A DNA stretch of 60,506 nt from JAGWBG01 sp034421095 (lineage in GTDB: Bacteria > Chloroflexota > Dehalococcoidia > Lucifugimonadales > JAGWBF01): contig DAOUKR010000010.1 of NCBI GenBank assembly GCA_034421095.1, positions 1 through 60,506 of the forward strand. Direction: 5' to 3'. The position numbers were made by a program, and so were the translations under genes. This document shows, in pieces, positions 33,416 through 41,977 of the stretch. The first letter of the stretch is position 1, and each line of letters begins with the position of its first letter. Below the pieces are notes generated by a model. That model searched no databases. It saw nothing but the letters and a program-made list of their open reading frames with translations, and was not told where the DNA came from.

Positions 33416-34378
33416 ATGGCGCGGACGGGGCTTACCTTTGGCTCATTCGTAATCACCGAATCGGACTTTTCGGCTATACCTGAGCTGGCTCGCGAGGCCG
33501 AGGAGTTGGGCTATGCCCGCATCGGCACCGGCGAGCGTGTCATGGCGGGCAACCCACCCCGCCCAACGGTGCTGAACATACCCGCCATGGCTGCCGCCGC
33601 CGGAGCTACCAGGCACATCCGCCTGCTCACGGGCATCGTGCTCATACCTTTCTATCATCCGGTGCTGCTTGCCAAGCTGGTTGCCTCTCTGGACCACGTC
33701 AGCGGGGGGCGCCTGGATTTTGGCGTCGGGGTCGGCGGGCCGAGGGAGGCCACCAGGATGGAGTACGACGTTCTCGGTGTGCCCTTCGAGGAGCGGGGAA
33801 GACGGGGCAACGAGATTCTTCGCCTTCTCAAACGTCTCTGGACCGAGGAGAACGTAACCTTTGAGGGGCGTTACTACCAGTGCAGGGACGTGACCCTGCT
33901 GCCCTTCCCCATTCAGAAGCCCCACCCTCCTATATGGGTCGCCGGACGGGAGGAGCCGTCAATACGCAGGGCCGCCCGGCATGGCGACGGCTGGTATCCC
34001 TACCTGTATACCACCCAACGGCTCAGGGAAAGCGTGGAATCCATTCGAGACGTTGCCACCGAGGGAGGGCGCGACCTCTCCGGCTTCCACTGGGGCCTGC
34101 TCCAGCCCATCTGCGTCGCTGATACCAGGGAGGAGGCGCTGCGCGCCGCCACCGCCATCGTGGGCGAGAGGTACGCCACACCCCAGCGTAGCGCCGAGGA
34201 CATCGCCCAGGCCCTCTGCGTCACAGGAACCGCCGAGGAGTGCATCAAAGAGGTGGAGGCGAAGGTGGAGGCCGGGGCAAGGGATATAGATTTCGAGTGG
34301 ATTGCCCCCGACGTGAACGGCGTCCGGGAGCAGATGCGGGTTGCCGCAAGGGGAATCCTGCCCTACTTCGAGCGGTAG
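33416..34378 (+). CDS. LLM-class flavin-dependent oxidoreductase
   Basis: 320 residues from the ATG at 33416 with GAGGAGGGG upstream. It has LTGIVLIPFYHPVLLAK, DHVSGGRLDFGVGVGGPREA, and LKRLWTEENVTFEGRYYQ, all typical of luciferase-like monooxygenases. Divergence from the preceding LLM gene is large, so this is not a recent tandem duplication. The pair probably shares a transcript. The substrate is unknown. Confidence 0.9.
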   Translation: MARTGLTFGSFVITESDFSAIPELAREAEELGYARIGTGERVMAGNPPRPTVLNIPAMAAAAGATRHIRLLTGIVLIPFYHPVLLAKLVASLDHVSGGRLDFGVGVGGPREATRMEYDVLGVPFEERGRRGNEILRLLKRLWTEENVTFEGRYYQCRDVTLLPFPIQKPHPPIWVAGREEPSIRRAARHGDGWYPYLYTTQRLRESVESIRDVATEGGRDLSGFHWGLLQPICVADTREEALRAATAIVGERYATPQRSAEDIAQALCVTGTAEECIKEVEAKVEAGARDIDFEWIAPDVNGVREQMRVAARGILPYFER

Positions 34379-34409
34379 TAAAGGGGAAAACCAATCTGGA
34401 GGATGAGTT

Positions 34410-34607
34410 ATGGGCGCACTAGGCTGGCTTCTCGACATGAAGTTTGAGCGTTGCTCGCGGTGTACCGGACCGTTGAGGGGTGCTACGGAAGAGGGGATAT
34501 GCAAGTATTGCCTGAAAGAGTTGGCACAGGCAGCTGTAGCATCCGTTGAGCTAACGCCTGTTGAGCAGGGCGCTGAGAAGGCCGAGGTATTGTCCGGCAG
34601 CCGGTAG
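34410..34607 (+). CDS. small CxxC...CxxC protein
   Basis: 65 residues with GGAGGATGAG just before the ATG. CSRC and CKYC, 13 residues apart, form a likely zinc ribbon; the remainder is an acidic helix (AEKAEVL). It begins 31 bases after the second LLM gene and may be cotranscribed. Not recognised as a named family. Confidence 0.55.
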   Translation: MGALGWLLDMKFERCSRCTGPLRGATEEGICKYCLKELAQAAVASVELTPVEQGAEKAEVLSGSR

Positions 34608-34630
34608 GCAGAGGGGCTGCGTTAGAGGGT

Positions 34631-34672
34631 ACTTCGACTGTCGGCACGACCGGCGCGCTGCTCAGTCGAAGT
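34631..34672. terminator. inverted repeat between convergent genes
   Basis: ACTTCGACTG (34631-34640) is the exact complement of 34663-34672, with a GC-rich 22-base loop that can pair further (CGGC/GCCG). One arm includes the last codons of the phosphatase gene. It may act as a weak bidirectional terminator. It has no T-run. Confidence 0.45.
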
Positions 34673-35339
34673 ATCGGACTATAGCGGTCTGGTCGTCCTC
34701 CCGGAAAGTGCCGTAGGAGTCCTCCCTGCCCCTGTGCAGGCCGCGCTTCTCGCTAATAAGCTCTCGTATGGCCGAAACGGCTTCCCCGGGAGACCCGGTG
34801 CTTTCGACGATGCCCAGCAGCTCTTGCGGATATATGTTGTTCATAAGCCCGTCAGTGGTGAGGACCAGTCTGTCGTGGGGTTGGATGGTCACGCTCTTAT
34901 ATTCATAGGCGAGACTTTCGTTGATACCCATCGCGCTGTTGACCCTGCCGGGGAATATGTTGGATTTCGAGATGGTTGTAAGCTCGGTTATCTCACCGTC
35001 CCGTATCAGGTACACGGGGCTATCCCCCACGTTTATGACGTGTAGCTCGTCGCCCATCACCAGGGCGGCGGAGACGGTGGTCAAGAGGTTGCGTCCCCTT
35101 CCATTCTGGAAGAGGATGCCGTTGGCCTGCTCAATGGCATCTATTAGATCGCTCAGGCTTTCGATGGAAGCATCCTGGAGGACGGATACTGTGAAGTTGC
35201 TGGCGTATCCTCCTTCGCACTGAGTGACCCCGTCAAGGACAACGTCCAGAGAACCGGTGCTGCCCAGTTCCCTTATGAGAAAGGCATCCTCACCGTGGGC
35301 CGAGTTGTCTTGAAATGAGTCCACCGGGTAGCTGCTCAT
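34662..35339 (-). CDS. PP2C-type protein phosphatase
   Basis: 225 residues. The PP2C metal-binding motifs are recognisable although divergent: GEDAFLI at the N-terminus, DVVLDGVTQCEGG in place of the usual DGMGG segment, NVGDSPVYLIRDGEI, LTTDGLMN, and DDQTAIVRYF at the end. It would remove phosphate from Ser/Thr. It lies 19 bases downstream of a kinase-like gene on the same strand, so the two likely act on the same targets. Confidence 0.85.
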   Translation of the reverse strand: MSSYPVDSFQDNSAHGEDAFLIRELGSTGSLDVVLDGVTQCEGGYASNFTVSVLQDASIESLSDLIDAIEQANGILFQNGRGRNLLTTVSAALVMGDELHVINVGDSPVYLIRDGEITELTTISKSNIFPGRVNSAMGINESLAYEYKSVTIQPHDRLVLTTDGLMNNIYPQELLGIVESTGSPGEAVSAIRELISEKRGLHRGREDSYGTFREDDQTAIVRYFD

Positions 35340-35358
35340 TGCCTATGGCACCCTTGGC

Positions 35359-36396
35359 TTACGTTGTTATTCTGTAGTGTGCCAGGTCCGTGTCGGGGTC
35401 GAAGAGGAACTTACGCCAGTAGTCAGTCGACATCATCTGCATAGCCTCACCCCACACACCGACCAGGTCATCCAGGTCTGGAAGCCTCTTGTTCCTCTCA
35501 TCCAGAACGGCCAGATAATGGTTGAAGTCTCTGCGAAAATCGTCAAAGGACGCGTAGCCACGGCCCTGGACCTTTTGCAGTATACCCAGGGCGGCTTCTT
35601 TCAGCCCTGCATCCTGTACACCCAGATAGCTATGAACCATCATGTCAAGCTGCTGGTCGAAGTCCGGCACGCTCCTCATACCGGCAGCTTCACCGTATCC
35701 CCTGACGCTGGAGGGGGGGCTATCGGGAGTGGCGTAGAACTTGAATAGCTCAACAAAGAAATCGTGGATGTCTATCGGGCGGTTCCCCATGCTGGCCCGG
35801 CCCTGGGCTGCGGGGCCCTGGGTGGGGATTGTGCCGATGTCTATCACCGTTATCTTTCCATCTGAGGGGTCGAAGTAGACGTTCTGGGGCCTCATGTCCA
35901 GCAGGAGGTGGCCCGCATTGTGGAAGGTCTCTTCCAGGTCCATAAGCTGTTGATGTATCGGGAAGAAGCCCTTGTGGGAATGGGGCACCAGGGTGTGAAG
36001 GGCGAACAGATTCTGCCCCAGCCCTATGGGGATGCCTTTGAACCTGTCCCGGATGTCACCCGCCAGGGGAAAGCCCCTTGCCCTCTCCTCGACCAGGACA
36101 AGGTAGCTCTCACTTAAGGAATCCCCAAAGTATTCGTTATGGGAGGCCGCTTCCGTGTAGCCCACCAGGTGAGCCACATAGGGTGTAGAGTCCCCAATGG
36201 CCTTGTGCACCTCTATCAGCTTCTCCGAGAGTTGGTCAACCCCGTGGTGCAGCTTTCTGGATATGTAGTCCGGATTGGGCCTTTTGACCACTACCGGGTT
36301 GCCTGTCCGGCTATCGGTTGCGGCGTGGGCCTCGTAGTCCGAGCCGGAACCCAGGTGTCCCTCTAGCTTGAATCTGTGTAGCTGGACTGGACCCAT
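35359..36396 (-). CDS. divergent serine/threonine protein kinase
   Basis: 345 residues. The N-lobe has a glycine loop, GHLGSGSDYEAHAA (residues 13-26), and the ATP lysine K38 in VVVK. The catalytic loop is LLLDMRPQN: D167 and N172 are kept, but the usual lysine is R169 and HRD is missing. The metal motif is DIG (D186) instead of DFG. The key acids are present, so it may be active. No membrane segment or sensor domain is seen. It is the first gene of a two-gene unit with the PP2C phosphatase. Confidence 0.78.
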   Translation of the reverse strand: MGPVQLHRFKLEGHLGSGSDYEAHAATDSRTGNPVVVKRPNPDYISRKLHHGVDQLSEKLIEVHKAIGDSTPYVAHLVGYTEAASHNEYFGDSLSESYLVLVEERARGFPLAGDIRDRFKGIPIGLGQNLFALHTLVPHSHKGFFPIHQQLMDLEETFHNAGHLLLDMRPQNVYFDPSDGKITVIDIGTIPTQGPAAQGRASMGNRPIDIHDFFVELFKFYATPDSPPSSVRGYGEAAGMRSVPDFDQQLDMMVHSYLGVQDAGLKEAALGILQKVQGRGYASFDDFRRDFNHYLAVLDERNKRLPDLDDLVGVWGEAMQMMSTDYWRKFLFDPDTDLAHYRITT

Positions 36397-36642
36397 ATTC
36401 CTCGACCTTCCCGGGCCTTTTGATCGTGGCCCGAAAGGAGTGTCCCCTGCGGGTGTCCAGGTTCCCAGTTCCTATTTGGAAATTGTCAATGTCGCACGCC
36501 CTGCATTCCGGCTCAAGGTTCGCCACGGCGAATCTACCAGAGGTACGACCGGAATGACGGATAGGGGGGCGGAATGACGTGTCTGGATTGGTTTGCCTTC
36601 GGTTTTCAGAGTAATGACAGGGAGTTTTGCGAAGGCTTCAGA
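36397..36642. other. 246-base intergenic region with degraded repeats
   Basis: No coding frame is convincing. Two GGAATGACG units occur near 36551 and 36571, and a further GTAATGACAGG near 36612, which look like fragments of the GTCATTCC-family repeats. This gap should also hold the promoter of the kinase-phosphatase unit, but I could not place it. Confidence 0.45.
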
Positions 36643-37734
36643 TCATCGGTAAGGGTTGACGGAGGGGTAGATGTCCTCGGCCTCTCTGCTTCCTGAAACG
36701 AGATGGGGGGTATCCCCGATGCCGTCGGCGTCGGCGTCCACTCCCTCGTAGTCGGACCAGTAGTTCCCCTCTTTCAGGTCACTATTATACCACTGGTTGG
36801 TCCCCGTTGCGGCCACCAGCCTGTCCACCATTTCCATGGGAGAAAGAAGACCTTCAGGCACTTCCTCGCGGCCATCCTCCACAGTTTCTTCGAGCCTCAT
36901 GTACTGGGATGTCTCGTCCATGCCGTTGGGCCTGTTATTGATGAGGTCGTTTCGGAAAATCAGGTTGTTCCTGGAGGCGATAATCCAGATTCCCTGATTG
37001 ACGTTAGCCTCCATAACGTTATCCCGCACCTCGTTGCCGTCGGAGAGGATGAGGTTCAATCCATATCCTCCAGGACTCTGGTACAGGTTGTTGAAGCTCT
37101 CGTTGCCGACTATAGAATTGGTGTTGGACATCTGCAGATGGATGCCATAGGTGTTTTGCCTGACAAAGTTGCCGGCTATCCGGTTCTCCGTGGCTTCTAT
37201 CAGATAAATCCCATAGAAATTATCCGTAGCTGCCACCAAGCTGACCTCGCTGTCGGCGGTGCCCTCCAGCAAGACCCCTGTGGAGAAGCCGGTTACTGTC
37301 CCGTTCCCTATCCACACGCCTGTCCTTCTCCCGGCGAATACCGCGATGCTGGTGGTGGCCCTTCTGGGCCATACCCAGGGCCCTCGGCCGGGGCCGCTGA
37401 GGGTGTGTCCGGCCAGGTCCAGCCGGATGTTGTCGGCCCCAATGTTCAGCGCTATACCCTCGCCGCAGGTGAGGTCGTTGGCAAGCACGGTATCGGAGGT
37501 AATGGTATCGCCGCACCTGAGCATCCGGGGTACTGGGGGCGGTGTGAGGGTAGGCTCCTCTGTAGGTGTTGCCGTTGGTACACGAGTGGGTGTAGATGTG
37601 GGGTGTACCGTGTCAAGGGGGGGCGGGACGGTGGTGGCCGTCGGCGTTGCACCTTCGGCAGCGCAGGCCAGGGCTACAATCGCTCCAATCAATAGGCCTA
37701 ATACGGCCACACTATTCCAGCGAGTCAGGTTCAC
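36643..37734 (-). CDS. lipoprotein with right-handed beta-helix (NosD-like)
   Basis: 363 residues from a GTG at 37734 with GAGGGGAA upstream. A signal peptide ends at the lipobox ALAC (C24). Residues 30-70 are a Thr/Pro spacer (PTSTPTRVPTATPTEEP). From about 140 parallel beta-helix rungs follow, with N-x-I/V-x-G-N patterns such as GIYLIEATENRIAGNFV, GIHLQMSNTNSIVGNES and GLNLILSDGNEVRDNV. The end, GNYWSDYEGVDADADGIGD, matches the NosD/CASH family. It is exported and membrane anchored, and may bind polysaccharide or metal. Confidence 0.85.
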   Translation of the reverse strand: MNLTRWNSVAVLGLLIGAIVALACAAEGATPTATTVPPPLDTVHPTSTPTRVPTATPTEEPTLTPPPVPRMLRCGDTITSDTVLANDLTCGEGIALNIGADNIRLDLAGHTLSGPGRGPWVWPRRATTSIAVFAGRRTGVWIGNGTVTGFSTGVLLEGTADSEVSLVAATDNFYGIYLIEATENRIAGNFVRQNTYGIHLQMSNTNSIVGNESFNNLYQSPGGYGLNLILSDGNEVRDNVMEANVNQGIWIIASRNNLIFRNDLINNRPNGMDETSQYMRLEETVEDGREEVPEGLLSPMEMVDRLVAATGTNQWYNSDLKEGNYWSDYEGVDADADGIGDTPHLVSGSREAEDIYPSVNPYR

Positions 37735-37789
37735 TTCCCCTCTTCATACACAGGGTTGTCCATGTGAATATGTCCACGCATGAGGAATC

Positions 37790-38806
37790 TCAGCCCCGAG
37801 GGGCCAGAGCCTCCAGGGTGCGGATGGAGGCATCCAGAGGACATCCGTGGGGGAAACCGATGACGGGCATATCCGCACCGTTCTCTCTGTATTTCGCCAA
37901 CTTATCGCGGCACTCCTCAACGTCGCCCCAGATGGTGAGCTTGTCCAGTATGTCATCGGAGAACATGGACGCCGCCCGCTCTCGTTCATTCGACGCCCAT
38001 GCCTCCCGGACGCGCTGGGCCTCTTCCCCGTAGCCATATCGTTGGAACAGGTCGTTGTAGTAGGTCCCCATGCCGCCCACGTAGTATGCCATGTGCCCGC
38101 TCAGGAGGCGCCGCGCCTCCGCCTTCTCTTCGTCGTTGCGCGTGACGTAGGACATAATCTGGGGGGCAGCAGTCAAATCACCTGCGCTGCGGCCGGCCTT
38201 TTGAGCGCCTTCATCCAGCTGGGCTTTCATGCCGGGCAGGTGGTCAACGTGTATCCAGGTGGGCAGCCAGCCATCAGCCAACTCTCCGGTTAGGGCCACG
38301 TTCCGTTGGCCCAACGACGCCACGAAGATGGGGATGCGCTCCTGCACGGGCGAAAACTGCAGGCGGAAGCGGCTTAGCTGGAAGTTCCGCCCCTGGTAAT
38401 TCACCCTCTGCCCGGCAAGGGCCATGCGGATAATCTCAATGTACTCCCGGGTCCGTTCCAGGGGCCGTTCGTATTTGAGACCATGCCACCCCTCCACGAC
38501 CAGCCGACCGCTGGTCCCCAGACCCAGCACGGCCCTGCCCTTAGAGATTACGTCCAGGGACGCGATGCTCTGGGCTACCATGGACGGCGTGCGGCTGAAC
38601 ACGGTTGCTATCCCCGTGCCCAGGCGCAGCCTGCTGGTATGACAGGCAATCATGGTGAGCACGGTAAAGACGTCCCGGCCCCAGGCCTCACCCGTCCACA
38701 CGGTGTCGTAACCCAGCTCATCGGCCCTGCGGGTCACAGCAATTATCTCATCGTCGTTGGTGCTCCTGCCGCCACCTATGCTTAGCCCTGTGACCTCCGT
38801 TGTCAT
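37790..38806 (-). CDS. LLM-class flavin-dependent oxidoreductase
   Basis: 338 residues from the ATG at 38806, with GGAGGCAGG upstream. It shows DELGYDTVWTGEAWGRD, SRLRLGTGIATVFSRTPSMVA, GRAVLGLGTSGRLVVEGWHG and YIEIIRMALAGQRVNYQGRN, typical of the F420-dependent/LLM family. It is the fourth member in this window. The neighbours do not suggest a pathway. Confidence 0.9.
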   Translation of the reverse strand: MTTEVTGLSIGGGRSTNDDEIIAVTRRADELGYDTVWTGEAWGRDVFTVLTMIACHTSRLRLGTGIATVFSRTPSMVAQSIASLDVISKGRAVLGLGTSGRLVVEGWHGLKYERPLERTREYIEIIRMALAGQRVNYQGRNFQLSRFRLQFSPVQERIPIFVASLGQRNVALTGELADGWLPTWIHVDHLPGMKAQLDEGAQKAGRSAGDLTAAPQIMSYVTRNDEEKAEARRLLSGHMAYYVGGMGTYYNDLFQRYGYGEEAQRVREAWASNERERAASMFSDDILDKLTIWGDVEECRDKLAKYRENGADMPVIGFPHGCPLDASIRTLEALAPRG

Positions 38807-38919
38807 TTTGCCTGCCTCCATTCATTGGCTGCTATATGGATTACCATGTCCTTTAGTCAAAGGTTGGGAACGGTAAGAAATCGTTGGGAAGAAGTAATGT
38901 ACAAAAGGCGACAAAATGC

Positions 38920-39213
38920 CTACCCGGAAGCCTGTGGCGCACCTTCTTCCGCGACTTCGATGAGGCTGTCGGGGACCTCGATGTCAACTTCACCAACTAC
39001 CACGTGGTCTGCGTAGACATAGGGAGGCACAGTATCACCATTGTCCTTGGCTTCAGCTTGTAAAATGCCCTCCATAGCTTCCTTGGCGTGTTTCAAGGCT
39101 TCGTCCACTGTATCTCCATCAGTAACACACCCGGGGTAGAAGGGAGAGAAGGCTCTGTATATGCCATCCTCAATTGGCATCAGGAATATTGTGAATTTCC
39201 TCTTGCCCATCAC
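38920..39213 (-). CDS. hicB: HicB-family antitoxin
   Basis: 97 residues. The partial RNase H-like HicB fold is shown by FTIFLMPIEDGIYRAFSPFYPGCVTDGDTVDEALKHA, whose core FYPGCVTDGDTVDEAL is the family hallmark, then AKEAMEGIL. It lacks an obvious C-terminal DNA-binding domain. The start overlaps the end of the hicA gene by 4 bases, so translation is coupled. Confidence 0.9.
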   Translation of the reverse strand: MMGKRKFTIFLMPIEDGIYRAFSPFYPGCVTDGDTVDEALKHAKEAMEGILQAEAKDNGDTVPPYVYADHVVVGEVDIEVPDSLIEVAEEGAPQASG

Positions 39214-39437
39214 AGTATCTCCTCAGCTAATTCGTCAAACCGGGGCTTGGTAAGCCCTATCTGCTTCAGGATACCAACTAATGTGCCCGGCGGTATTTCT
39301 CGCCTGTGCTCAGGGATGGAAATGTGCGAATACCCGACTTTCTTAAATATAGCATGGGACCCGTGGTAGTGGCTAAATTCCCACCCAAGATGTGTTACTA
39401 TCCGCTCCACTTCCCTTGGCCTGTATCGTCGCGGCAT
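39210..39437 (-). CDS. hicA: HicA-family mRNA interferase toxin
   Basis: 75 residues with the double-stranded RNA-binding-like HicA fold: REVERIVTHLGWEF, then the catalytic histidine H28 in HYHGSHAIFKK, HISIPEHRREIPPGTLVGIL and a final amphipathic helix. The gene precedes hicB in the usual toxin-first order. Confidence 0.9.
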   Translation of the reverse strand: MPRRYRPREVERIVTHLGWEFSHYHGSHAIFKKVGYSHISIPEHRREIPPGTLVGILKQIGLTKPRFDELAEEIL

Positions 39438-39458
39438 GGCTTCCGTCTTGGCCCTTGG

Positions 39459-40379
39459 CTAGAACAGGGCGACGGGATTGACAGGGGAACCTGTGCCACC
39501 AACCACCCTGAGGGGGTTGATCGTCAGCATGAACTCGTACCGCCCCTCCTGTGCACAAGCCTCCGCCAGGGGTTGCAGCAGTGCATTGTCCAGGAGTGCC
39601 ACGCCGTAGGCATAGATTGCCCCGTGGACAGTGAAGGGAAGGTCGTATCCCAGGGGGTTGGCGTCCATCATGTCCCAGACCAGCACCGCCACGTCGTAGT
39701 CCCGCAAAAAGGGAAGGCAGGAAGCGTGGAATCCGGGCCTATCGGGACTCATTGTGGCGTAGGGGGTGTCCGGGTGGGCATCCTGCCAGGCCTCACGCCC
39801 GCAGTAGACCGCCAGGGCATCGCCGGGTTCCACGGCCACCCCCTGGGCCCTGGCTGCATCCTCCAACTCCCAGCCGTGGACCGGGCGCTCCTGGGTAACG
39901 TAGGGCTCTCCCCGGTGCCTGGGTATGTCAATGAGCACGCCCCGGGTGATAATGCCGTCGCTCCACTTTTCGATACCCCCGAATTTGGCCCCGTCGAAGG
40001 TAATCTCGCTGTCCGGGTCGCGTCCATTGTATATGCCGTGCTCGTCCCAGATGTGACACAGGGCGTCAATGTGGGTCGCGATGTTGCCGTGATAGAAGAT
40101 TCCGTAGTAGTCCATGGCAGCGCCCCCAGTACCGAAGGGGGTGGTGCGCATCCAGTGATGGGCGGGGTTCACGTTCCCCGGGCCCGGCACCGTGGGGAAA
40201 TCTCTGCTCAGGGACACGCTTCTGCCGCTGCGAACAAGTCCGGCGGCGGCGACGCGTTTCTGGGGTGTGATGAGGTTTATGGCTCCTACCTCGTCATCAA
40301 CACCCCACCTTCCCCAGTTGCGGCGATCCCGCAGATAGGACTCCACCTCTTCCTGAGTTGGCAGCCTTCTCTCCACCAT
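39459..40379 (-). CDS. cyclase family protein (kynurenine formamidase-like)
   Basis: 306 residues from the ATG at 40379, preceded by AGGAGGGTGAC. The family metal motif is HGNIATHIDALCH (HxGxxxHxDxxxH). The start RNWGRWGVDDEVGAINLITP and the segment TRGVLIDIPRH are typical of the larger cyclase subgroup (PF04199). Likely substrates are cyclic or N-formyl compounds, not defined. It diverges from the SnoaL-like gene at 40529. Confidence 0.88.
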   Translation of the reverse strand: MVERRLPTQEEVESYLRDRRNWGRWGVDDEVGAINLITPQKRVAAAGLVRSGRSVSLSRDFPTVPGPGNVNPAHHWMRTTPFGTGGAAMDYYGIFYHGNIATHIDALCHIWDEHGIYNGRDPDSEITFDGAKFGGIEKWSDGIITRGVLIDIPRHRGEPYVTQERPVHGWELEDAARAQGVAVEPGDALAVYCGREAWQDAHPDTPYATMSPDRPGFHASCLPFLRDYDVAVLVWDMMDANPLGYDLPFTVHGAIYAYGVALLDNALLQPLAEACAQEGRYEFMLTINPLRVVGGTGSPVNPVALF

Positions 40380-40528
40380 GTCACCCTCCTGCCGGGGTCG
40401 GATATGCCTCTCGCCCAATGGACAAGCGTACTCTATTTTATGGGGCCTGAAGGCTTTGTCAAGGCATCCCGTGTTGGGGTATAGTGTAGGAAGACTTGGG
40501 ACAGTCCATATCATCCAAGGGGGGCGGC

Positions 40529-40993
40529 ATGAGCCTGGAAGAACTGGAGAGGCGAATCAGGGTACTGGAGGATATTGAGGATATAAAGAGGCTCAAGGCC
40601 AGCTATTGCGCATACTGCGACGACAACTACGACGTGGATAACATCGCCAACCTGTTCGTCGAGGATGCGGTATGGGACGGCGGGATGCGGGGCAGGTATG
40701 AGGGCAAGCAGGAGATACGTGAATTCTTCACCAACGCTCCCAACAGACTCCCCTTCGCCGTCCACATGGTCTTGAACCCCATCATCCAGGTGGACGGAGA
40801 CACGGCAACGGGGACGTGGTATCTGCTCCAGGCCTGCACCTACGCCGACGGGGACCGGGCAGTATGGGGCTCGGCCAGGTACGACGAGGAGTACGTCAGA
40901 GTCAATGGCGAGTGGAAATTCCAGAACCTGAAGCTGACATCCTTCTTCTGGACCCCCTTCGACCAGGGGTGGGTGAAGGCCCGATTCGCCTAG
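40529..40993 (+). CDS. SnoaL-like / NTF2-fold protein
   Basis: 154 residues from the ATG at 40529 with AAGGGGGG upstream. The cone-shaped fold is indicated by EDIKRLKASYCAYCDDNYD, LFVEDAVWDGG, GKQEIREFF, HMVLNPIIQVDGDTATGTWY and NGEWKFQNLKL. Family members are isomerases, hydratases or ring dehydratases. It is divergent from a cyclase-family gene, which is compatible with a shared catabolic role. Confidence 0.85.
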   Translation: MSLEELERRIRVLEDIEDIKRLKASYCAYCDDNYDVDNIANLFVEDAVWDGGMRGRYEGKQEIREFFTNAPNRLPFAVHMVLNPIIQVDGDTATGTWYLLQACTYADGDRAVWGSARYDEEYVRVNGEWKFQNLKLTSFFWTPFDQGWVKARFA

Positions 40994-41080
40994 AGCACGT
41001 GCCGGCAAGGGCCAGTGACGGTGAGTCCGGCATCCGGCAGCGGCGGTATTAAAATCAACCAAATTTTGAGGAGGGGCATC

Positions 41081-41926
41081 ATGGCAGACTATGCGCATCC
41101 AGAATCCCTGGTGAGCACCCAGTGGGTGGCGGAGCACGGGAATGAACCCAACGTGAGGCTGGTTGAGGTGGACGTGGATACCGAGGCCTACGGCCAGGGC
41201 CACATTGCCGGCGCGGTGGGCTGGAGCTGGCAGAGCCAGTTGCAGCAGACGGTGAGTCGCGACATCATCAACAAGGAGGACATGGAGCGGCTTCTGGGCG
41301 GTTCCGGGATTGACAACGACACCACGATAGTCCTGTACGGCGACAACAACAACTGGTTCGCAGCCTGGGCCTTCTGGCAGATAAAGTACTACGGCCACGG
41401 CGACGTCCGGCTGATGAACGGCGGTCGGGTGAAGTGGGTGGCGGAGAACCGCCCGCTGACCACAGACGTTCCCAGTCACGGGGCCAGGTCCTACAGGGCC
41501 GGCGACGGCAACGAGAACATTCGGGCCTACCGGGACCAGGTGCTGGCCGGCGTCAGCGCCGGCAACATATCCCTGGTTGACGTGCGTGCCCCCGCCGAGT
41601 ACAGCGGTGAGCTGCTGGCCCCGGCCAACCTTCCCCAGGAAGGCTCCCAGAGGGGCGGGCACATCCCCGGCGCAGCCAACATTCCCTGGGGCCAGGCGGT
41701 ACAAGAGGACGGCACCTTCAAGTCCGCCGACGACCTGCGAGACCTGTACGGCGGGAAGGGCATAGACGGCAGCCGGGAGACCATTGCCTACTGCCGAATC
41801 GGAGAGCGCTCCTCCCACACCTGGTTCGTCCTGACCCAACTACTGGGCCACGGGAACGTCCGCAACTACGACGGCTCCTGGACCGAATGGGGCAGCATCG
41901 TCCGCGCTCCCATCGAGAAGCCATAG
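41081..41926 (+). CDS. thiosulfate/mercaptopyruvate sulfurtransferase (tandem rhodanese)
   Basis: 281 residues from the ATG at 41081 with GAGGAGGGG upstream. There are two rhodanese domains. The first (residues 10-130) lacks the catalytic cysteine, and the second has C238 in the loop CRIGERSS. This loop is the form typical of actinobacterial SseA/CysA-type thiosulfate sulfurtransferases. It could supply sulfur for carrier thiocarboxylation in the distant MoeB-CysM pathway, but no linkage shows that. Confidence 0.92.
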   Translation: MADYAHPESLVSTQWVAEHGNEPNVRLVEVDVDTEAYGQGHIAGAVGWSWQSQLQQTVSRDIINKEDMERLLGGSGIDNDTTIVLYGDNNNWFAAWAFWQIKYYGHGDVRLMNGGRVKWVAENRPLTTDVPSHGARSYRAGDGNENIRAYRDQVLAGVSAGNISLVDVRAPAEYSGELLAPANLPQEGSQRGGHIPGAANIPWGQAVQEDGTFKSADDLRDLYGGKGIDGSRETIAYCRIGERSSHTWFVLTQLLGHGNVRNYDGSWTEWGSIVRAPIEKP

Positions 41927-41977
41927 CGCGGGACGGGTTCCCGGTGCCTTTTTGTGGGGCAGGGCCTCTCAAGTTAT

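Noticed and set aside
39306..40484. 392-residue open frame on the plus strand
   Set aside because: Antisense to the cyclase-family and hicA genes; no recognisable motif.
40511..41839. 442-residue open frame on the minus strand
   Set aside because: It lies antisense to the SnoaL-like and rhodanese genes, which have family motifs and ribosome sites. The antisense protein is a low-complexity Val/Gly/Pro sequence.
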